A stretch of 64,000 bases of DNA from Zopfochytrium polystomum (taxonomy: Eukaryota; Chytridiomycota; Chytridiomycetes; Chytridiales; Chytridiaceae): contig JAIVFJ010000075.1 in the NCBI GenBank assembly GCA_025765615.1, positions 1 through 64,000 of the forward strand, given 5' to 3'. Below, in pieces: positions 36,680 through 48,699 of the stretch. The stretch's first letter is position 1. Every line of letters begins with the position of its first letter. The notes under the pieces were generated by a model that had not been told where the DNA came from, did no database searches, and was given only the letters and a program-made list of their open reading frames with translations. Made by a program: the position numbers and the translations under genes.

Positions 36680-38432
36680 ACAGAGTGTTGCAAAACCAGC
36701 TTGCTTGGCTCCTCTGGTGCAGTTGTTGCCATAGTTGCGCATAATGTTGTGTGGGAGGCAGGTTGACCAGCACAACGCAGCATAGTGCCTTCTGCAGGAA
36801 TCACACTATGACCTTATCACAGCAGTAGAAGGCAGCTACCTGCTATCATCTTGCGGTGTTATTATCACAATTGTTTGTTCAGTGGCACTGATGACCAACC
36901 CGTTGCTGCAGGTGGAGAGTGCAAACAAGTCTGCTTTCCTGACACCCACTCACACGTGGATTCAAGCAACAGTCGCATCCACGCTCACAAGCATAGTCAC
37001 ACATGCACACCTCCTCACCCTGGGCTGAAGGTGGAAATAGAGCAATGACCTGAATACCAATCCTATCTAATGAAAAGGGCAAAAGAAAAGAGTCTAGGGG
37101 TCACCAGACAGGAGAATGTATTTGGAGTCTACTAAAGCCCATCATCAAACACAAAAGAAACTCTTTACCAAATACAAAAAAGAGCAGCCATCACACATCT
37201 AAAAGAAAAACACAAGAAAAGTGTGAGAAGGGTGGCACAATCACAAAAGAAAGTGCAAAATACCTCTGGTCCAAGACACAGAGAACCCCAATGGCGAAGC
37301 CAAAGGGACTGAATCACTTGGTAAGGAATGAGACTCAGAGCAACAAAAGGTGCGCCTAAGGCAGCACCAACCAATCAGTGCAAGCTCCTTCCCAAGGCAG
37401 AAGCCAAGGGGAAGACAGGACAGTGACGAGGAAAGTGGCCAGGTCCCAACCTGTTGGAGCCACCACCTTGGAGCACTAGCTCCCTCTCACTGCCAGAGAC
37501 AAGCCCTAAGTTGGAGGGGGTTGGACACAAAGGGCAAACACAAGCTGCAGTTTGTGTGCAGAGGTGCCTGTTGGATTAAACCAGAACCAGGCACATCTTG
37601 TCTCACTCCGTAGATTGGTTCCAACTCAATCCAAGGAGGGGGTACATGGGGTGGGAGACAGTGGGACCCTTCTTACTCCATCCTACTGGGACACAGACAT
37701 CTGCCTCACCAAGACAGAGGAATCCCCTATCTTAGAAGCAAGGAAGGTTAAAACCAACTCCCACACAGAAGTGTGGCACCATGACATCCTAAGCCTTGAC
37801 TGAGAGGAAGAGGGTCTGACCTGCTGCAGCCGAGGTCAACCACAACTGTAACACCTTCACATACACACGCTCCGGCTCGCTGTCCATCTCGGCGGCAGTA
37901 TGTGTTTCATCGCTGTGGATGAAAGGAAGTGGAGGAGGTGGTGGTGGTTTGGCTTGCGGTCAAGTCCAAGTGCCTGGGCATGGAGGCAAGAGGGTGGCCA
38001 GTCAGTACTTTTCGCAAAGAGGGAGATGAGTAGAGATGTCCACGACAACAGCCCGTCAAACATTGGGCATGAACAACCTTTCAATATTGGGTCACCAATA
38101 ATGCATCAATATTTGCAGTACTTGAAAAAGTTTAATCCAGCTCCCCCCAACAGGGAGCTGGATTATCCATATCTCACAGCGAGGTGGTAAGGTGTAGCCT
38201 TCCCATACCGCAAGATGTGGGGAGTTCGCTCCGACTTTGCTTCCTCCATTTGCTTCCCCAACCTTGTCAGAGTTTTGTTTTTCAAGGTGCCCAAGCTTGC
38301 CATCCACTGCACAGAAGAAAAAACATACACAAAAGCCCGAGCCACCCACAGTTGACCCAGCCCGCCCAGATCCACCACCACCACCGACCCAGTCAGACAG
38401 ACAGACAGACAGACAGACAGCCAGCAATCAAG
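36680..38432. other. Gene-poor, CpG-depleted spacer ending in a CAGA microsatellite
   Basis: No protein-coding gene supported. Short frames have no known motifs, and some A-rich, Lys-rich text at 37,080-37,330 could be a decayed retroelement. AGAC repeats at 38396-38421 lie in the presumed 5' leader of the UBC7-type gene. Confidence 0.4.
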
Positions 38433-39970
38433 ATGGCTTCCGACTCGTCCTCGCAGTCTTCGCTGCTCCTCAAGAAGCAGCTACGAGGTAAATACCAGAG
38501 AGTGCGAGAGAGAGAGTGCGAGCCGCGCGTTCATTCATCGCGGCGACCGCATCCATCCCTCCCCCCCCTCCATCCCTTGCACGGCTTGAGAGAGATCTCC
38601 CGCCCCTTATCTCGCCAACTACCCACCCACCCCCTCAACGAGACAAAACTGCCCTGCAAGGGACAAACCAGTGATCTCTGCCCCGCTCTCGCTTGCGCCA
38701 CCCTCACATCCTCTCTCCACTTCGCATCGCGAGGACCCTGCCGCCCATCGATCGGCACTGCGGCACCCCTCCTCGTTCGTGTATACCTTCCTTTGTGCTC
38801 GGCGCTTCTCAGATCGGCCTGGGCCGGTCCGGAGCGGTCTTTAGGGTTGGCGGTTTGCGTGGATACCTCCCGTCCCACGCCTCGTTTTTCCTCTCTTCCC
38901 GAAGCCTAGCAATGATGTGAATCCCGTTTCGATCGACCCACCCTCTTTTATTCCCACCTTCTCGTTTGCTGGAAAGGTGCGATCCTTGTTTGCGGGATGC
39001 CAACACCGTTCTCGGTCTTTCCCATCTCAGATCTCCATCCTCGGTTCCTCATCGTGCCATATCGTCCCGAATTCTTCCCTTCCACTAACATATTCTGCCG
39101 ATTTCCACCCGCATTCAACCACACACACATTCAACCTTTAGAGCTGACCAAGAACCCGGTCGAAGGGTTCTCCGCCGGGCTTGTCGACGATGACAACATT
39201 TACGAGTGGGAGGTGATGATCATGGGACCCGAGGGCACGCTTTAGTGAGTTTTGTAACCGTTCGCATCGTTCTTGCACGGGATTCATTTTAACTGTTTTC
39301 TGCCTTTCCACCGCGCAGCGAGGGCGGATTCTTCAAGGCGTTGCTCACGTTTCCACCGGTACTGCACATTTTTTTTCTTTTCCCCCTTCGTCCCATTGCC
39401 GTTGATCTCCAAGCATCGCTAAGTTTGCTCCTCACCGACCCCTGCCTTTCCGCATTTCACCCCCTGTCTAGGACTACCCGTTGATGCCGCCCAAGATGAA
39501 GTTCATCTCTGAAATGTGGCATCCCAATGTCTACCCCAACGGTGAGGTGTGCATATCGATTTTGCACGCTCCAGGTAACGTGGGCTTGCCCGTTGCTTCC
39601 ATAGTTCTTTTGTCCATCGCCTAACCAACAATATTGTTCCCTCTCTCTCCTCTTTTTCACGTTCAGGCGAGGACAAGTGGGGCTACGAGTCGGCGAGCGA
39701 GAGGTGGCTTCCGATCCACACGGTCGAGACCATAGTCTTGAGTGTTATCAGTATGCTTTCAAGCCCCAACGACGAGTCACCGGCGAATTTGGAAGCGGCG
39801 GTTGGGTTCTTTGTTTTTCTGTTGCTTTTTTGTTCTGGAGAGACCGCCGCGTTTGTCTGACCCGCTCCTCTCTTTTTCGATTCGGGAACACGCAGAAAGA
39901 GTGGCGAGAGAGCCCACAGCAGTTCAAGAAGCGGGTGCAACGGACCGTGCGGCGATCGCTGGACTCGTAA
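38433..39970 (+). CDS. UBC7: Ubiquitin-conjugating enzyme E2, UBC7/UBE2G type
   Basis: Six exons (38433-38487, 39142-39244, 39319-39358, 39472-39574, 39667-39800, 39896-39970) with GT-AG introns encode 169 residues. The UBC fold is complete: [22 protein letters not shown], the [10 protein letters not shown] strand, the HPN triad (MWHPN), catalytic Cys92 in NGEVCISIL, and the extra acidic-aromatic loop after it ([14 protein letters not shown]), which distinguishes UBC7/CDC34-class enzymes. It charges ubiquitin for E3 ligases, typically in ER-associated degradation. Length matches the family (about 165-170). The neighbour to the right converges. Every exon join keeps the frame, so the gene appears intact. 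Confidence 0.95.
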
Positions 39971-40137
39971 AACAAACAAGCAGCGCCGTTCGGTAGCGAG
40001 GGGGGGCGAGAACGCGTTGCACAAGACGGAAGAGGCGGAAGAACGGTGGGATGGTCGGGTCGCTTTACATAATACAAACACCTCTGTTTCTCTTTTCTTT
40101 TCGTTCCCCGAGCCTCTATTTGTTCTTTGCCCCAACC

Positions 40138-40956
40138 TCAACCGCGACTGTCCCCCCCCGCCCCAGCAGCAGCCGCAGCCGCCGCCGTGGCTGCAGCGAG
40201 GGCTGCCCTGGCTGCGTCGACGGTCGGCGGGAACCCGACGGGCGGGGCGTCGCGTAGCTCCCACACGTCGCGCGACGGCCTCTCTGTGACTTTTTTCACG
40301 TAGTGCTCGACCTCGCGCTCGACGACTCGGCGCTGGTTTGCGATTTTTTTTTTTTTTTTTCGATGGTTAGTCTTCTCCCAAAATGCCCCGGAAAGTAAAT
40401 GACTGCCCCTCCCCTCCCTCCCTCCTCCTCACCTCGGCCTCGGCGCGGCTCAACCCCTTGAGTGACATTGCAAAGACAAAGTCGCGACGGGCCCGGGCGC
40501 AGTCGCGGAAGGTGCCGTAGCGGTAGTAGTGGCGGGCCTTTGTGGTTTATTTCATTATTTTTTTTTTTTTTTTCATTGGTTGGTTGTGGTGTGAGGCGGA
40601 TTTTGGTGGAAGGGGTAAAGGGGGAGGTTAAGGAGAGTGGACAACCTGCGGGATGACGGTGTAGCAGAGCTATTGTTTTTTTTTTTTTTGATTTTGTTGT
40701 TGGGGAGGGGGGGAGGGGACCGTCAGAACAAGCTTCGAGCGAGCCAACCAGGCAAGCATCCTGCCTGCATGGTGTCGAAGGCGGCCCAGGCGGAGGGCAG
40801 GGCGACGCGGTCTGCGGGCGACTTGCGACTGGGGGCGGGGTCGGCGGCGGCGGTGTCTGTGTCGGAGGCGGCGGCGGCGGGGGAAGCGGGGGAGTTGTGA
40901 GGTTGAAGATCGGCGGCGGCGTTGGCGGCGGCGGCGATGGGTGGTCCTTGTGGCAT
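40138..40956 (-). CDS. EMI1/DUF3128 family protein
   Basis: Four exons on the minus strand (40956-40765, 40669-40646, 40537-40433, 40332-40138) encode 171 residues. An Ala/Pro-rich N-terminus precedes the family block: SAWAAFDTMQ joined to LCYTVIPQ, then ARHYYRYGTFRDC, then RRDFVFAMSLKGLS, then a charged helix ending PSRDVWELR. This matches the DUF3128 family, which includes yeast Emi1. Its biochemical role is not well defined. To keep the frame, intron 1 must begin GC (CAG|GCAGGA) rather than GT; the other introns are GT-AG. It converges with the E2 gene, 167 bp between stops. Confidence 0.7.
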
Positions 40957-41558
40957 TGTCTCGCAGATCGGAGTGTGACAAGGGAAGGTCTATTTTCAAA
41001 TTTCCATTTTTTCTTTTTTTTCTTTTTTTTCTTTTTTTTTTGGAGGCGGCGGGATGTCGATGGTTGGAGGGACCGGGAAAAGGAAAAGGAGGGAGAGGAG
41101 AAGGAGGAGAAGGAGGAGGAGGTAAGAAGGATTGAAAGCAAACAAACAGCACGGGAACGGAGAGAACTATGACTAGTTAGGGAGGGGCGGCGGCAAGAGA
41201 AGAGAAAGCGTGGCCCACGCGACGAAGGAACCAAGAAAATTATGGCTGTAAGACCGAGAGAGGCGAGAGAGAGAAGGAGATGAGAAGAAAGGAAAGAAAG
41301 GAGGCGGGAGGGAAATGGGCCGGGAAAAGCGGGGGGAAAAATAATAAAGGCAAAGACGGACCAAATTGGATGCTTCGACCAACAGTCGTCTCCAAATTAA
41401 GAGGGAAAGGAAAAAAAAATTGAAAAAAAAAAAAAAGGAAATCAAAGATCTACGCCAACGCCACCTCCCCATACACCAAAAACTACGCACCCCTCCTCCT
41501 CTCCTCCTCCTCCAACTCTCCCGCCCAAATCCCAAACAACATAGTCTCATCGACCTCG

Positions 41559-44500
41559 CTAGAGCTCAAACTCCTCAGCGCCCTCGCGCCCGGGTTCTTC
41601 GCCCTCAGCACGGCGAGCGCCGGCGGCGGGGGCGCCAAACTGCTCGAGCCCGCGGACCATGTTGGACGCGGCGATGTAGAACCGGCGGCAGGCGTTCGGC
41701 GAGAGGTTGGAGGCCGTCAGGGCCTTCCAGCGCGGGTTGTCGACGACGAGATCGCGGAGGGCGAGGAGCCAGAGGCTGCGGTGCTGCGCGTGGAGCGTTG
41801 AGGGGTAGACGGGGAGCGGCGTGGAGTGGTGGTGGGGGTTGTTGTTGGGGGTGGCCGAGGGCGCGGAGGTCGCGGGGTCGGTGTCGCCGCCGTCGCCGAC
41901 GGCGACGGACGGCGGCGAGTCCGGCGGGGATGGCGGCTCGCCCGTGTGTCGCCTGCTGGAGGCGGCGGCGGCGGCGGTGGCGGATCTGCTGCTGTTCATG
42001 ACGGCTGGCGGCGACGGCGGCGGCGTGCTCCGCCTGCGCGGCCTCGGTGGCGGCACGCTGGAGGCCCTCGTCGTCGCGCTGGGACTGAGCGCCGAGCAGG
42101 GCCTTTTCGACGTCGGCCATGACTGCGATGTATCGCTTCGAGATGGCGCGTGCGCCCGCAGCGGCGGCGGCGTCGGCGACGCGGCGGGCCTCGCGGCCCA
42201 TGGTGCCGCCGAGCTTTGCGGCCTTGACGCGCATGGCCTGGGCGGCCTCGCCGGAGGCGGTTGCGGTCTCGAGCTCGAGGAGGGCGCGGCGGACGGCGGC
42301 GACGGCGGTGCAGAAGGGCGCGCTGACGTTGGCGGCGAGGAGCGCGCGGGTGGCGGCGTCGGACTCCTTTTGGAGGAAGGGCGACAGCGTGAGGGACGAC
42401 GCCGGTCGGGGCACAGACGGGTCCGCCGAGGACGGCAGCGGACGGAGGCAGAGGTCGTGTAGGCACGCCGAGCACGCCATGTGGCCCGGCCCAAACGTTT
42501 TGAGCGCCCACTGCCACGTCACCCACGGGAGCGCGCCGTCGGCGGCGCGCGCCTGCCGCGTGAGGTAGCCGACCTCGACGTTGAACGGAGCCGTCCCGGG
42601 CCCAAAGTCTGATCCGAAGCTGCCGATGCTGCCCACGCTCGCGATGCTGGCTATCGAGCTGGTAGGAGGACATGCGCGACGGCAAGACCGAGGGAGAGCC
42701 GATGCCGCTGAGCGACGCTTCTTCAACGACCGAAGTGCCTTTCGTCTCTTTGAAGGCGGTCCACGGCTGAGGGTCGCCCATGAAGCATTTTGCCACGAGA
42801 TCCAGCGGCAGACCCAGCGCGGCAATGATCGCGTCGGCGTTCTGCAGGGGCTTCCCCACGTAGCCCTTTGTCAGCGCCTCTTGCAGCGCTGGCGCTTCAA
42901 AGCACTCCTTGAGGAGCTCCTCACCAATGTCGAAGAGCACTCTTTGAGAGATGCCGATCCGTCTCAGCCGACTGACGACCGTGAGGTTCGGGAAGCGCCG
43001 CAGCAGCGTGGTGAGTGCGTTTGTCGAAAGGGCGATTCGCCCCTGCTTGATGAGCTTGGTGATTGCAGAGAACGGAAACTTTTCGTCTTGCGCGGTCGGC
43101 GGAAGGGATGGGTGGCTGAGGTTGATGTGCATACGGTAGCCGACGAGCGTCTAGTGTGGTTTTCGAGAGCGTCAAAAGGAAAGACGTGTTAAAGTGAGAA
43201 AAGTAAAAATTGCATCTGCAGAGAGGAAACAGATCGATTACCTTGACCGTGATTTCGTCCTTGTGCTCCAAGACAGCCGCGACGGTCGGTCCGCCGTGTC
43301 GCACGAGGAACCACGCGAGCTCCACGTCGACTTCAAAAAGATCGATCGGGAACCAGTCCGGGCCGAGCGCCTCCAGCTCTGCGGCAACCAGTCCCGGCGA
43401 GAATCGAAACACGTTGCACAGCTCCCTCATGGACGCGGCGATGGCTGCGCGATCCTTGACGACCACGTTTGGTTTTGGCGGGGATCCAGCCAGCTTTTCG
43501 AGCGCCGCCGGGTTCAGCGCGTTGCCAGCGGCGCCGTTCAGGGTGCGCTGCGGCTTGGCCGACTTGAAGAGCTTGAGGAGCTTCAGGAACACGTCGAGAT
43601 CCGACTAGCAGCGACCCTTCAAAGTTGCCGCCGCCACTGTCGAGTCCAAAGATCCAGCCGAGCGTTTCGTCGTAGAGCCGTGACTTTGCGGCGATGACCG
43701 AGGGGCTGTCGAAACCCCTGGCGTTGATGGTGGACGCCTCGGCCGCCGATTCGGGGTCGAATCCCAAGAGGCCGCCGTACAACGCGTGGACCCGTGGAGA
43801 CCATGTAGTTGATCACCTCCTCGGACGGCCGTCGCCGATTTGGACGATTCGTCAGGCTCCTCCTCCCACGCCATCACCGAAAGGTATCGCGGAAGGTGGG
43901 CACCGAGGGTCCGCATGTGCTGAACGACGGGGACGGTCAGAAGGGATGGGTAGTTTCGGTACGCGTTGTACAAAGCGAGGTAGGTAGTGGACCTGGACAT
44001 ATTGGACATATTGAGAGCGGGTTCAATTACAAATAGGTGACAGGGTTGGTTGGTTGCTTAGATCGAGGGCTCCAAAAAAACCAAAAAATAAAAATAAAAA
44101 TAAAAAAAGCACACGACAAAGAAAGGAGAACGGCTCACTTTCTGAAAAGCCACGACGCCACGACGCCGGGATCCAGAACCACCGATCGCAGGGCGTAGCA
44201 TGTGGAACCGAGGAATAGCAGGTCTGCTTCGGATTCGATCAGCTCGACGACTTTGAGCCACAGCGGGGCCTCCATGCCGGGGGTCTCCTGGGATCGCTTT
44301 GGCGCCTCGTGGATCGGCTGCTGCTCCTCCTCGTCCGTTTGTGGCTGGGGCGAGTCTTGTACGGTCGTGGCGAGGGCGACGGCGATTATGTCAGCAGGGC
44401 TGACGCTTAGATCGACGGTGGAAGACAAGGATGGGAGGGGCAGGGCTGCGGCGGCGCCAAGGGGGAGATCGTCCTCGTCATCGCGGTCGTTGTCGCCGCC

Positions 44501-45148
44501 GCGCGCGTCGGATACGACATCTTCAGCCTCTGGTTCGGTCTGGAGCGTTCCAAGGATGGTGGGGGCATCGAAGCCGAGGGCCGGCGGAGCGAGGACGGGA
44601 TCTTCTGGGACACGAGAATCCGAGGGCGACCTCGGATCCCACCAAGGGGAGAGACTGTGTTGGTGATCATCGGAGAGATGACGGCTGGGCGACGAGTGTG
44701 GGGAGGGTTGCGGACTGAACAAGGGGGAATGGGTTGCGGTAGGGAAGGACTGAGCCGGCGACGTCGCGGACACGGCTGAAGAGGCAGATGCCGAGGAGAG
44801 TGTGCGATGGGGATTAGCGGCGGCGGCGGCGGCGGCGGGTGCAGCAGCAGCAGCAGCAGATGGTGGTTGGCGGTGGTGGTGGTGGTCGTACAGGGCCGTG
44901 TGGAGAACGTAAGGGTTGGGCACCTGGTCGGCAGCGGCCACGGCGCCAAAGAGATCCTCCGCCGGGTCCGAATCGACGACAGTGGTGGTGGTGGTGGTGG
45001 TGGTGGTGGTGATGGCGGCTGCTGCCGCTGCAGCAGCGAGCGGGGGAGGGTAGGGGGACGACGCGGTGGACGATAGCGACGACGCCGAGTGGTTTGACGA
45101 GTTGCCCGTCGCGGTCCTCGATCGTCTTTTGCTGCTGCGGCTGCTCAT
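41559..45148 (-). CDS. Large unrecognised protein with F-box-like N-terminal region
   Basis: The start ATG is 45148. Exon 1 (to 44139) encodes a low-complexity Ser/Pro/Ala/His region and then LWLKVVELIESEADLLFLGS, which resembles an F-box-like helix pair. After an intron, 43992 onward reads STTYLALYNAYRNYPSLLTV and helical sequence (HALYGGLLGFDPESAAE, FLKLLKLFKSAKP, WFLVRHGGPTVAAV, then after an intron at about 43236-43153 TKLIKQGRIAL, LLRRFPNLTVV). It ends with a conserved-looking LWLLALRDLVVDNPRWKAL. Single-base frame breaks occur near 43860, 43780, 43600, 42660 and 42000, so the exact protein (about 1,050 residues) is uncertain. Repeated short helices suggest an ankyrin- or HEAT-like solenoid. 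Confidence 0.5.
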
Positions 45149-45157
45149 ATTTGTTGC

Positions 45158-45166
45158 GTGTTTTTT

Positions 45167-45199
<33 letters not shown>

Positions 45200-45826
45200 C
45201 TCCTCTCTTGGAACCTACAGAAACAGACAGACAGACAGACAGAGAGAGAGGGAGTATGTGTGTCTGGATCTCCTTTTTTTGGTGGTCGTTCTTACTTAGC
45301 AATATGGTCGGTCAAGCTTGGAAGTCCCTTCCAGAAGATGCATTTATTGATACGGTGTTCCTCCTCGCTCGCTCGCCGAGGGTCTGAAGTAGTAGGTACT
45401 ATAATAGTAGGCAGTAGTAGTAGGAAGGAGTAGTGTGCTAGTGTGCAAAGAGAAGAAGAGCAAGCACACCTGAGCGCTTGATTCGTTTTCAGCTGAACAA
45501 CAACACTTCCACGCCCCCTCTGTTTGCACTTACTTACCCGCCTGCGCCTGCATATGGTTTCTCGTCCTACCCGTCGCATTCGGTGGCGATGGATCTGCAC
45601 ACAGCAAGCATAAACTTTGCCTGCTTCTCTCCCTCGCCCGCCCCCCACGGAATCCCTACAATCCCTACATGACATGATGCTCCTTCACGAAAGACAATTT
45701 ACAGCGGCGTGTGCCGCATCGGGCGATATTATTTCGCTTAAACAGCTGAAGAAAGAGAGAAACAAAAAAAAAAAAAAAAAAAGGGAAACAAAGAAAGAAA
45801 GAAAGAAAGAAAGAAAGTAGAAAGCG
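45158..45826. other. Shared upstream region of two divergent genes
   Basis: It holds a long T-rich tract (45161-45199), ACAG repeats (45221-45243) and an A/GAAA-rich tract (45764-45815) just before the HGH1 start. No gene is seen. It is probably the bidirectional promoter of 41559-45148 and HGH1. Confidence 0.45.
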
Positions 45827-47847
45827 ATGGAACAGCTCGACGAGGTAAGAAGAACAGACGGGTGATCGTCGAAGCGAAACTACTCGACCACACCCAACAC
45901 TGACTGGCGGCGCCACCTTCGTCAATACCCTTTCCATTCACAACGACATTTCACGGGCTTTACCATCTTCTTTCATGGCGCCTTTCTGCGTGGCCGACCG
46001 CCCGACCAACCACTCATTGCCCCGCGTTCCCCGAAAATCGATCGTGCGAAACGAACAACGCAATCGTCTCGACGGCGCGGCTGATGAACGAACGAACGAA
46101 CCGACCCGGCCAAATACGACTCTGCCGTGGAATGGCCACTTTGATCGATTAATGATTGGTCGTCCGCCGTCCCGTCCAAATCCAATCCTCCAATGCGGTT
46201 GTCGCTGCCGCCCCCCCACAGCTCTTTTCATTCCTGCACGACCCACGCGAGGATGTAAGCACCCCGCCCTCGCGCGCCCCTTTTGGCTTTCGTCGATTGT
46301 TCGTTCCGCCTGCTCGATTTGTTCGATCGGTTGCGACAGCACCCTGACAAACCCGATCCATTGTTCATTCCAGGTGCGACAACTCGCCGTCAACAATGTC
46401 GCGGGGCTCACGAAATCTCCCGAGCTCATCCCGTTCTTTGCAAAGAACGACGGGAAGGTCGTCAAAGACCTGATGGCCATGCGCAAGGACCATCCCGTGA
46501 GTGCTTTCCTTTCTCTTATCTTTCGCAGAGCCTGCAATTCTGACTGGTTTTTTTTTTGGTTGCAGCTTATCGCACACGACTCGATCTCGGCCCTCGTCAA
46601 CCTCTCCACGTACGACGAGATCCTCCCGTTCCTCGACGACGAGATGTTTGTTTTCAGCGTGGTCCTGACCATTGTCGTACGTAGCGCTCGCCCCCCCTGA
46701 TTGGCAATACGATCAAAATGCTTGGATTATCACTGACACCAAAGCCTCCCACCACTTATTCACCCACACACATCCCACACGAAGATCCCCAACTCGGTCC
46801 TCGCAGACCTCTGCTGCATGCTGCTCAACAACATGACAAAGCACGCGCCCATCGCAAAGCGGCTCATCCCGCCCGAGCCCGACGGCGCCGCACCCGCCTC
46901 ACCCGCGGCCACCGCACCGGCGGCCGCCAAGGCCGCCGGCACCGCCGCCGACGCCGCGCCAGCGAAAAAGCAGAAAAACCCCGCTGATCGACAACCTCCT
47001 CGAATCCTTTGTCCAAACCCCTCTCCCCTCTCCATCCCCCTCCAAACCCTCCACCACCACCAAACCCCCGCCGCCGGCGGCCACAGCCACCCGCGACTTC
47101 CTCTCGGGCGTCTTTGCAAACGTCTCCGCGCTCTCTGCCGGCGCGCGCAGCCTGCGCCAGCGCTCCGCGATCGACGGCACGATCCGGCTGTCCAAGCTGC
47201 TGCCCTTCACCGACCACCCGTCGGCGATCCGACGCGGCGGGGCGATCGCGGCGATCAAAAACTGCTGCTTTGACGTGGAAGCGGACGCCACCACCTCCTC
47301 CACCACCACCGCCACCACCACCACCTCCACGAACGACCGCGGCCTCCTCCTCTCCCCCGAGCTCAACCTCCTCCCCTACGTCCTCCTCCCGCTCGCGGAC
47401 GGTCGCGACGACGACGACCTGACCGACGACGAGCGGTCCCAGCTCCCCGACGAGCTGCAGTTCGTGGAGCCGGAGCGGCGGCGGGAGGCGGACGCGCGGC
47501 TGCGGCGGATGCTGGTGGAGACGCTGTTGCTGCTGGCGCACACGCGGCCGGGGAGGGAGCTGCTGAGGAGGAGGAGGGTGTACCCGGTGGTGAGGAATAT
47601 GCATCGGGTGGAGGCGGACGAAGGCGTCGCGGACTGCGCGGAGAGGCTGGTGAATTTGTTGATGCGGGATGAGCCGGAAGACGGGGAGGTTGCGGAGGCG
47701 GAGGTTGCGGCTTTGGGGAAAGAGACAAAGGGGAGCGTTCCTTCGGCGGGGCCAAAGAAGAGGGCGGTGGTGCAAGAGGTTGTGGACAGCGACGACGACG
47801 AGGACGGGGAGGACGCCGGCGGGGTAGACGTTTCCGCGATAATCTGA
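45827..47847 (+). CDS. HGH1: HGH1 homologue (eEF2 folding factor)
   Basis: Exons 45827-45844, 46222-46254, 46374-46496, 46566-46676 and 46785-47847 join in phase. The N-terminus (MEQLDELFSFLHDPRED, VRQLAVNNVAGLTKS) and later LLNNMTKHAPIAKRL, then LSKLLPFTDHPSAIRRGGAI, KNCCFDVEAD, LNLLPYVLLPLADGRDD and MLVETLLLLAHTRPGRELLR follow the armadillo-like HGH1/FAM203 family, which helps the TRiC chaperonin fold elongation factor 2. An Ala/Pro-rich insertion sits at about 46860-47090. Within it, near 46976-46985 (AAAAACCCC), the frame shifts by one base. The family continues on both sides, so this is a sequence error or a lesion. The acidic C-terminus is normal for fungal homologues. Confidence 0.85.
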
Positions 47848-47959
47848 CGCCTTTTATTTTTTTTGCTTTTCTTGCTGTCGTTTATTTTTTTGCTTTCGTG
47901 TTGGGGTTGCGGTACACACAAGAAAAAAAAAAAAAAAGGAACAACACACAGACTCGCCT

Positions 47960-48310
47960 TCACTTCCCAACAGCCCCAGCGCCGCCGCCACCATACACAT
48001 CCTCGTCGACAAACAGCGTGACGGTCAGCACGCGCTGCGCGCGGTCAAACTGCGCGCCGACCTGGTCCACGTCGACGGCGAACGGCAGGGCGAGCTCGAG
48101 CGGCGCGTACGGGTTGTTCTGTGCGTTGTTGTTGGTGTTGGTGTTGCTGTTGCTTTTCTTGTCCTTCTCGCCGGGCGGCGGCGGCGGTGGTGCGCGGCGG
48201 AGCAGGAGGAGGCGGTCGGGCTCGACGTCGAGGGTAAAGTGCGGGGCGAGGGTCGGCTGTTTTGGGTGATGTTTTAGACCCCCGCGAAAAAAAAATTTAA
48301 AAAAAAAAAG

Positions 48311-48341
<31 letters not shown>

Positions 48342-48655
48342 AAAAAGGACGATTACCAAGCGCGGCAGGTTTACGCGGACGACGAGGAACTCTGGGATTT
48401 TCGCTGCGGCGGGTTCGGCGAGGATGTCGTGGGCGGGGACGAGGAGGGGTGGGTTCGGGTTGGAGTTGGCGGCTCCTTCTTCTGCGGCGGCGGCGGCGGC
48501 GGGGGCGGCGGCTTGCGGTTTGGTCTTTGCCGGCGGCGGCGGCGCGAGCTCCGTGACGAGCTTCTTTTTCGTTTTGCGAATGTAGTGGGTCGAGAGAGGG
48601 CCTTTCGCCTTCATCTTTGGTGTCGTGTAGTCTGCCCGTCGTGATGCGTTAGTGC

Positions 48656-48699
<44 letters not shown>

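Noticed and set aside
37080..37400. Possible LINE reverse-transcriptase remnant
   Set aside because: Lys/Gln-rich text only; no catalytic motif could be read in any frame.
40296..41234. 312-residue minus-strand ORF overlapping the EMI1-like gene
   Set aside because: It runs through introns in a different frame from the conserved exons.
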